Below are positions 56,377 through 64,000 of a DNA stretch of 64,000 bases, piece after piece. The translations under genes were made by a program, and so were the position numbers. The notes beneath the pieces were generated by a model. It worked only from the letters and a program-made list of their open reading frames with translations. It did not search any database and had not been told where the DNA came from. The DNA is from Cryptomeria japonica. Its lineage: Eukaryota; Streptophyta; Pinopsida; Cupressales; Cupressaceae. The first letter of the stretch is position 1. The number at the start of each line of letters is the position of its first letter. The DNA is taken from contig NC_081412.1 of the NCBI RefSeq assembly GCF_030272615.1, forward strand, positions 542,580,335 to 542,644,334, given 5' to 3'.

Positions 56377-57239
56377 GGTGAACCCACAATAGTGGGATAC
56401 ACTTTTTTGGACGAAAGAAATTGACTCTTTTGTCCAAAACTCAATTTTAGCCACGTTCTATTGAAAACCCCTTTCAATCGAATGGAAAAAATGTATTTGA
56501 TCAAAATCCACTTTTGATCGAATCCAAAAATGCATTCAATACAAAATATGTATGAAAGGGGTTTGATAGAAAGGGGGTTTGATCGAACCCATTTCTATCA
56601 AACATATGTTCTATCGAACCTCCATGTTAGAGATTTTTAAGGTTAACTAAACATAGGTTTCACACCAAACATCAACACTTATGGAAAAATAGTAAGCAAG
56701 TGCAAAAAAATTCTGAAAATATCTACGCACTAGGTATTGAAGTCCTCTTTCCAACATAATTTTTTTTTTCATTACATACACAACAAGTTATGAACGACCA
56801 AATGGGCATATGTCAAAATTATAGTTAACTTGACTTAAAAAATTAACAAACTATGAAATATTGAAGATAATGTTATGAAACCAATTTAAAACATTAGATA
56901 TGAATGTTAAAAAACTAAATTCTAAAGAATCACTTTTATATCTATTTTAGAAAAAATTTTATGCCTAACTAAGTGAGTATCACTCTTTTAAAATGTTGTT
57001 TTTTGTACAAAATTAGTTTTTTAGAGAGATGCAAAAATGGAAGAAAATTGAATCATTGATTTTCAACAAAATATTTTTAGAATCTACACACAAATTGACA
57101 CAAATTACTAGTTCACATTATCTACAAATTCCTTATGGTTTAGCAATAATAGGTGTTCAAATGTGAAGCTTTTTCTGAAAATGAATATTGCATTGTCAAA
57201 GTTGGCAAAAAAGTGTAACCCGCTATTGTGGGTTCACTT
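56377..57239. mobile_element. Candidate terminal-inverted-repeat element (about 863 bp)
   Basis: GTGAACCCACAATAG.GGG.TACACTTTTTTG at 56378-56409 is matched in inverted orientation at 57206-57237, 2 mismatches in about 31 bp. GAGTG occurs directly outside at 56372-56376 and 57240-57244 and may be the target duplication. No coding frame; interior has ATCGAA and TTTGATCGAA motifs repeated near 56470-56630. Looks like a MITE. Confidence 0.6.
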
Positions 57240-57282
57240 GAGTGCATGTTATAATGCACTCATGTTCATGTGAACATAAAAC

Positions 57283-57560
57283 ATCCTCTCTCACTTTATC
57301 TCTCTCCATGTTTCTCTCCTTCCCTCTCTCTCCCCTACCTCTCTCGCACACTCCTCCCTCCCTCTCTAATACACTTATGTTTTTGTAAAGAGAAATACTC
57401 TCTAACATGTTCATATTTTTGTGAAGAGAAATACTCTCTAACTATCATTGTCTTTCTCCTCTCTTTTCCTCTTTCTTTCCATCCCTTCTCCTTTCTCTCT
57501 CTTTCTCCATCCTCCCTTCACCTCTCTCTCAACCCTCTTTATATTTTTATCTCTCTCTAG
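57283..57560. repeat. CT-rich low-complexity tract
   Basis: Almost continuous C/T with TCTCTC and CCCTC runs, interrupted by two copies of GTGAAGAGAAATACTCTCTAA-like sequence about 50 bp apart (57388 and 57422). No gene. Confidence 0.9.
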
Positions 57561-57567
57561 ACTACTT

Positions 57568-57593
57568 GGGTTTAGGTTTAGGGTTGAGGGTTG
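57568..57593. repeat. Degenerate telomere-like motif
   Basis: GGGTTTAGGTTTAGGGTTG followed by AGGGTTG; imperfect TTTAGGG units. Confidence 0.5.
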
Positions 57594-58189
57594 AAGGAAT
57601 CATAATACAACATGCATTAATAGGAGTAACAAAATATGTGTTGTGACTGTTCCTATAGAAAAATGTCAACTTTGAATTGTTTTGGCCTCTTCTCCATGAT
57701 TCACAACACTAGTTTGTTCTTCTCATCCAAGTGATGAAGTTGAGCAAGAATATACTGCAGTTCAAGAAATTCATGATCATCTATATTGATATTGATGAAT
57801 CAAGGTTAGTTTAGGGTCAATTAAAATTAAGAGTTTCTTCACCACTGTCACAAATCCATTTATAACTAATACTAGCAGTTCCCTCATTCAAGAAATGGGT
57901 ATTTATAGGTTAAGTATATGCTTGTAACTAGGTGTTTATAAATGTATTTTATAATATAATTAAATAACTTAAAATATATGAATGTTGTGTATTTTGTTTT
58001 AATTAAGATAATGTAGATTAATATTGCCTGAATAAGTTGTGGGTTGAAATTTGGTATTATAATAATGCCATATATAATTTTTTTATCATCATAATATAAA
58101 TAAATTTTGTAGTTTAATAATATTACATTTAAATATCTTTATCATTAAAATACAAATCAATTTTTATGACTAAAATTTAATTTTGTTTT

Positions 58190-59514
58190 TGATTACTTTA
58201 ATAGGGAAGGGGCTCTAAACCCTCACAAAACAACAAAACCAGAGAGCACCTAAACAACGTTAAGAATCACACAGCCGGACACCCAAAAATCATATAATAA
58301 ACTCTCAGAAGTAATAAAAAACTAACATACCAACATAGATAAACATTATTATTCTACTAAATTGCCTTCTACCAAAATTAAAAGTACTAGCAAGTAACTA
58401 TAAAAAGTCCATAGTAATATTAGAGTCCTTAACCAGAATAAAAGCTAAAATCCTTAGAAGTCACACATGCCTATTTAAGCATAAGTCCATAGTAATAAAA
58501 CTTACCATACAACCTTTTGAAGCTATAATAAAAACTATTGATGTTTGCATTCAAAATTAAAAACATAAAAAAAAAGCACCAACTTGGTAGAAACCTAATC
58601 ATCCTTGACGTGATTCCAGTTCTGTACTGGGAGCTTCATCTACCCTAATGAGACTTTGGGGAACAACATATAATCTTTCTATTCTTCCTCTTACAAGTTG
58701 TTATTCCCCTTCATCTTCTTTTCTTTTTTCTTCATATGGCTCTGTCCTGAAATAAACCCCATGGCCACTTTCCACATAACTCCATCAGTGATAACACAAC
58801 AAATTTAGGGTGTCTCCCATTAGCCTATACTCATGCCTATACTCCTCCACCTTCACTTCAAGGTTCATGAACTTAACTTGAAGGTTAATTATCTGACTTG
58901 GCATTAATATTTTCATAGTTAATTGGAGAGTCTTGAGAATAGAACACCATTTCATCCTCCTCAAAAGCCATCTAAGGTGGGGAGTTCTATTCTGAATCAT
59001 CCTTTTCTTCTTGAGAGCAACTCAAACACTCCAAATCCTTCTTACTATCATCTGATTTATCCTCTTGTCCTCCTAAAATTCCTCATCATTTGACCCATCA
59101 CTTGAGGAGCCATCATTATCTTCAGTGGTAAGAACCTCTATAGGTTCAGGGGATGCTTCTTTAGATTCTAGATTCTCTTTCTTATCTTTGGAAGGGAGGC
59201 GAACCAACCCCCTTTCTCTAGAGCTCCCCTCATGCTTCTCCTTACCATGCAAGTCTTCTTCTCCCACCTAAAAATAATGCAAATTTAAATCTATAGTTAT
59301 TTGCTTCTTACTATAATATTTTTCTATTTTCCTATCTTTACCCAGGCTGGTTTTATAGGTTGCATCTTTTCTTTTTTAAGGGTTAGTCTTGTGCAGGGAA
59401 ACTTCAAGGGCTTTAGAAGCCAACTCCTCTATGTCCTTTTTACCTTTAGTCTTGGAGATAGGGGTTTTCTCATTTGACGACAAAGGATTAGTTTCAATGA
59501 GCTCAATTTGCATA
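58190..59514 (-). mobile_element. LINE-like remnant
   Basis: Minus-strand debris similar in plan to 37825-39941. It has charged, Ser/Glu-rich frames (59267-59073, with SSSDGSNDEEF at the end, and 59000-58785 with a coiled-coil-like segment). A T/G-rich 3' region and a tail TATTAAAGTAATCAAAAAC ending at about 58190 follow. No enzyme motif seen. Bounded on the right by the CACTA-type end. Confidence 0.4.
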
Positions 59515-59985
59515 CACTAGTACATTCGGGTCTAATTTCTGATGGCCAATTGCTGGAATTGCGACTACTTTTCGTTGGACTACCCATAAAAGTAGCCATC
59601 GAAAACTTGTCGTCGGACTTTTCAATGATGCCTCTGACCGTCGGAAGTCCGACAACCCCATGGACTCTGCTGACAATGGGCATGATCACTCTTTCAATCA
59701 AAAAAGTCATCGAATGTTTGTTTAGATTGCATCGGAATGTTGATGAAAGTCTGAAACTTTGCTCTGATGGGAATGCTATTTGTCCGATGGTTTTGTCATC
59801 AGTCCATTAATATGCATCGGCGATCGTCTGACAAGGAGGTGTCGTCAAACATACAACATCCTCATCGGATGTTTGTGTAGTTTGAGTCAGAATTTTGATA
59901 GATTCTAGAAGCTTTGCACCGACGAGAATGCCGTTGGTCTGATGATTCCACTGTTAGTGGAAAGTTTAGTCTCCGTCGTAATTTT
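59515..59985 (+). mobile_element. CACTA-type transposon end with 154-bp subterminal repeats
   Basis: CACTAGTACATTCGGGTC starts at 59515 and is followed by many CGTCGG, CGACGG and CCGATGG-like words in both orientations, the usual subterminal motif set of plant CACTA elements. A segment starting CATCGAATGTTTGTTTAG (59709) is repeated at 59863. The other terminus (ending TAGTG) was not found, so the element is truncated. Confidence 0.5.
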
Positions 59986-61389
59986 TAAATTTTTAAATTT
60001 TTTTTATTTTACTATTATCTAGACGTAAAGCATACCTCATTGATATGTACATCGAATGATATTCTATCCCATTCAGCTACGAATAGGGTGCATAGCTTTG
60101 AAGCTAATATGAGGCACACTAGTTTCAAGCTAATATGATCAGGTGCACCATGGTTGAGATGGTCCAACTCCTAAGAGGATTGTATGAACCACTGAGTACT
60201 GGTAAACCTATTAAAAATGGTGCTGATAGGGAATTAGTTAACCCAAATACAAGAGCCTTTAAAGCCAATCAGGGAGATGAAATGACTTTATCTACCTTAT
60301 CTAAGTTAGTTGTTCTTGGGAGCTACCAAAAATTATCTACTATATATATACATGAAATGAATTTATCTACTATATATACACACAATTCTTATAAGTATAT
60401 CCCAAATTGATAATCTCATATAAAGTGTCATCCTATGTCAATACATGACATATACCTATTGAATGACATGTATATATCTCATACTAAGTAGTCAGTCGTT
60501 ATTATATATTCAAAATATATTCAAAGATGATAATCATGCATTTCGGACTACATGAATATCCTCTTTAATAAAATAAATCACATGTACAAGGTTATTAGGT
60601 TGATCGAGTCCAATAGCAAAGTACAATAGGTAAAAATAGTACTAAAAATAATGTTACTATCATCCTAGAAGACAACATAAATGCATTATGACCACCCACA
60701 AAACACTTGATATAAAATAGTTCCAACCTTTCTTTTGTTTAAGTAACTAGGGTATTTGAATTTAAATTTTGGTATAATTTTTTTTTTTTAAAGGTCATCT
60801 CTCCCCTTGTATAGTTCAACATGCCAACATGTTTACTCCTAAAAATTTTCAACTCATTTAGATATCTTATTTTCTAGTTATGAAATTGATCTTGGGACCT
60901 ATGGGTTATGGGCCCATAATATACTTAAGTGAAGTTAGCATAAACCATATAAATTATGTTCAATTACATCAATCTCCACTTGGAGTGTTTAATATACATA
61001 TCATCAATGATTACAATGCTTATTTCAATATACATTTGAATTTCAACTTGGAAGAATAGATGAAAGAGAAAGAACATGTGTTGAGGGAGGTGGAAGTGCT
61101 CTCTGAGGTGATCCCAAATTGAGTCCATCGGTCCCCAATGATGGTTTGCAATGCCACCCGACCACGTGGAACCCTTAGGTCCACCCCATCGTGCTTGTGG
61201 AGATAGTTCCAAATAGTCAATCAAAGTATACAAGGGTGATGATAGGCTCACACATACCATACACGATGCATACATGACACAAGTAATGGAACAATATAGT
61301 GCAACATCAATACAGAAGGATGATACCAAGTCATGAATCCACATAGGGTCACTACTTTAAAACCACACAAGGCATTAGATTATAGAGTG
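59986..61389. other. No gene seen
   Basis: AT-rich sequence. Frames at 60135-60410 (plus) and 61344-60964 (minus) lack domains or splice context. Confidence 0.5.
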
Positions 61390-61985
61390 CAGTGGAGGAA
61401 GTTTCATCATATGTTCTCATGGGGATGCACCATATGGAACCAAGCATTCTCTCATATGGATGAGAAGGACGTTTATGCAATCCTCGTGCTACATGAGAAG
61501 GCATGTCTCTTCTGACAAGTCCCAATGCTCACTGTGTGGGAATGCCTTTCATTGTATGTGCTCATGGGGATGCACCATATAAAACCAAGCATTCTCTCAT
61601 ACAGATGAGAACACCAGTCACACAATCCCTATGCTACATGAGTGGGAATGTCTCTTCGTACAAGTCCCAACGCTCCATGTGTGGGCTTGCCTTTCATTGT
61701 ATGTGCTCATGGGGATGTACCATATGGAGCCAAGAATTCTCTCATATAGATGAGAATGAAAATCACACAATCCCTATGCTACATGAGTGGGTATGTCTCT
61801 TTTCACAAGTCCCAATGCTCCATGTGCAGGCATGCCTTTCATCGTATGTGCTACATGGGGACAAACCATATGGAACCAAGCATTATCTCATGTGAACAAG
61901 AATAATGATCACATAATCCTTGTGTGAATGGGAATGCCTCTTCACACAAGTCCCAATGCTCCACGTGTGAGCATGCCTTCCCAAA
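61390..61985. repeat. Tandem repeat, unit 145 bp, about four copies
   Basis: CTCATGGGGATGCACCATAT occurs at 61416, 61561 and 61706, and a variant (CTACATGGGGACAAACCATA) at 61851, an exact 145-bp spacing. CACAAGTCCCAATGCTCCA also recurs once per unit. As 145 is not a multiple of three, the 130-codon frame at 61503-61895 reads successive units in different frames and is not a protein repeat. Confidence 0.9.
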
Positions 61986-63902
61986 ACACCCTTGGTGTTG
62001 TCATAGCCCTTAAGATGTGCTCAAGGAACCAATTTTCTTGTTATTTGTTTTAACCCAAGTCTATTGTTATGTTATCACTTGATTACAAAACTATGTTGTT
62101 GTTAAGTATTAATGTAGTCTTAAGACATCTCATGACTCCATTACATGTCCACACTTGGGTTTACAAACACAACTCTGTCAAAACAAAAATAATATCACTA
62201 GTAAAACTATGACTGTGACAATCCCCTTAGGACAGTCATAGAAATTTAATCTATTTCATTTGGTTTTGATCCACAAACCCTTCCGAAGGTTTCATAGGTT
62301 CTCCTTACCCCTCTCTCTGTCATCAACCACTTCAAAATACCAATCTCTTGGTCTTCCCACCAAATTCTTTACTCTTACTGCCTTTTACTGTCTGATACAT
62401 AGAGATATCAGATTGTCATCATGCCCAAACATGTACCAAATCTAATTTGGAGCCCTGCACACAACATAATAGGATACATAGCATGAAAAAAGGTCTTTCC
62501 ACACATTTGGGTGAATTTATATGCATGAGAGACCAAACTATACATTATTTACTCCTCTCGGTAAACACTACACAGGGTTTTGACATTTTTTGGAAAAACT
62601 ATGATATCTTCTTTAAAACACAATGAAATTCAATACCACAAAAAGACAAAATGAAGTTAACTCTATAAACTGCAATATTTTATTTATTTTTAATTGATTC
62701 ATTCCTACATTGTTTGATTTTCCATCTTGTTAGAAATCTCATTTCTATTATAATTTGATGGATGCCGCATCCTGTTACAAACCTCACATTTTGGCACTGG
62801 CAGAAAGGATTTTAGCAAAGGTTGTGGAATATGGTTTTTAAATCTACCAATTGTCATTCCATCTTGTGCATATGGCTTTTACATGTAGAAGAAATAAATT
62901 TGATAAATAGGCATATGGTGGATGATAAGTGAAGGATGTAAGTACTAAAGGTGTGGCACTAGTAGCTTTGGTACATGAAGGTGACTAGAGGTTGTTGAAG
63001 GAGAAATGGTGGAAGTTGGATCTATGGTAGTGGAAGTAGATGTTATTTATGCATGAAAATGTTAAGCTATTACTCATAAAATAGCTAGGAATCTAACTTA
63101 AGGCATTCTATTTGTTAATAAATATCTCTACCATTGAGCTACTTCCCCCTTTCTTACCATTCCATTGTTGGATTAAGTGTAGATTATTTTCAACACCCAT
63201 TATAAGACAAATTATAGGTTCTTGGGGCTCCTAAACTAACCTAGCTTTGATAGCATTTTGAGCTACTACTCATGGACTAGTTAGGTTACCAAGATATGAC
63301 CTTCTATTTGTTGTTAGAATGCGATCTATGACTAAGTATTAGAGTTTCTTATTAACTTGTGTATCATGCTTTTATGTGTCTGACATGACTCCTAGTAACT
63401 ATATAAGGATCTTACTAGTCCTAGATCTATGCAAACATTTTAGTCATCTTGTGATAGTCAAAGAGGGCAATAGTAATAAGTCTTCATGATGGAAGTCCAT
63501 TAAAGGTGGTAGTCAACATAGTGAAAAAGCCTAATCATGTTTAGAGAAATAGGCAACCCTAAGAACAAGAAAAAAAAGTCATGTGATAATGCATAGGACA
63601 ACCTTAATGCCCAAGTTTAGAGAGCATATACAAGATGAATAATGATAGTCTACCAGCAGGGATAAAGACAAGGGTAAGTTCAGTGTCAGGTACGTATAAG
63701 CATGAATTTACCGAGTTAGCATTAGAGTATATATCAACTAGTATGATATACATATATAAATTTAGATTTGTGCATCATTGAATATAAATTAAGATGTTCT
63801 TAATCAAGTCAATGGTAGTTAATATCATATTAAGTTAAGAAGGTAAATTTTATCTATTTATTCTAACAACATTAAAATAACATAATGTTACTGCCAGACA
63901 TA

Positions 63903-63940
<38 letters not shown>

Positions 63941-64000
63941 ATAATCTCAAGAATACATAATATAATCTAATTCAGGTTATGCAAATTATGGTAATACTGC
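61986..64000. other. No gene; (AC)13 microsatellite at 63909-63934
   Basis: AT-rich DNA without a supported coding frame. The only distinct feature is the AC run near the right edge. Confidence 0.6.

Noticed and set aside
57270-57560. 96-codon frame in the CT-rich tract
   Set aside because: Low-complexity Ser/Leu/Pro product from pyrimidine repeats.
61503-61895. 130-codon ORF in the 145-bp repeat
   Set aside because: The frame changes from unit to unit, so there is no repeated peptide and no sign of selection.
1-64000. CRISPR arrays, bacterial operons, rRNA or tRNA genes
   Set aside because: Repeats here lack regular short spacers, the sequence is plant nuclear DNA, and I saw no complete tRNA or rRNA sequence.

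Overview
The window is AT-rich nuclear DNA from a seed plant, most likely a gymnosperm or another large, repeat-filled plant genome. Three things point there: one intact gene, of the plant glutamate receptor-like (GLR) type, in 64 kb; plant-type retrotransposon signals (initiator-Met tRNA primer site, CCHC knuckles, DUF4283-type LINE ORF1); and decayed repeats covering most of the rest. The species assignment is inference; I could not compare with a database.

Layout. 1-2856 (minus strand) holds the decayed, pol-less ORF of retroelement A. Two repeat blocks lie on its 5' side: a G-rich dyad array (2930-4260) and a tandem satellite of about 354 bp (4330-7590). 7.6-16.9 kb has no gene, only dispersed repeats. 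An array of hairpins (16960-18030) precedes the pol-less ORF of element B (18514-22489). That ORF runs into an LTR (22553-23697), a primer-binding site and a gag remnant (23895-25068), so the order is ORF, LTR, gag. 27131-30568 and 31178-32983 are two copies of one segment. The first carries an ORF1-only LINE with a perfect 19-bp target duplication; the second is the empty site. The second copy lies directly upstream of the GLR gene (33177-36529, six exons, 913 codons of protein).

Beyond the gene, 37.8-48.4 kb is a minus-strand LINE-derived region split by a 7.65-kb copia-type LTR element, C (39942-47593). C has two LTRs, primer site, purine tract and an imperfect 5-bp target duplication. It encodes a gag-like zinc-knuckle ORF and a long ORF with coiled coils and an E/K-rich single-helix region, but no reverse transcriptase or integrase. 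49.4-57.6 kb holds LTR fragments, a composite block with G/C-rich hairpins and arrays of near-perfect palindromes, and a candidate terminal-inverted-repeat element. 58.2-62 kb holds another LINE-like remnant, a CACTA-type end and a 145-bp tandem repeat. The last 2 kb has no gene.

Only the GLR gene looks functional. Elements A, B and C share a plan: a long non-polymerase ORF that takes the place of pol or follows it, with low-complexity linkers and a charged or coiled-coil C-terminal half. In A and B a family-specific reiterated motif lies upstream of the ORF. Most premature stops in these ORFs are TAG, as expected from deamination of methylated CAG. No reverse transcriptase, integrase, tRNA gene, rRNA gene or CRISPR array was recognised.
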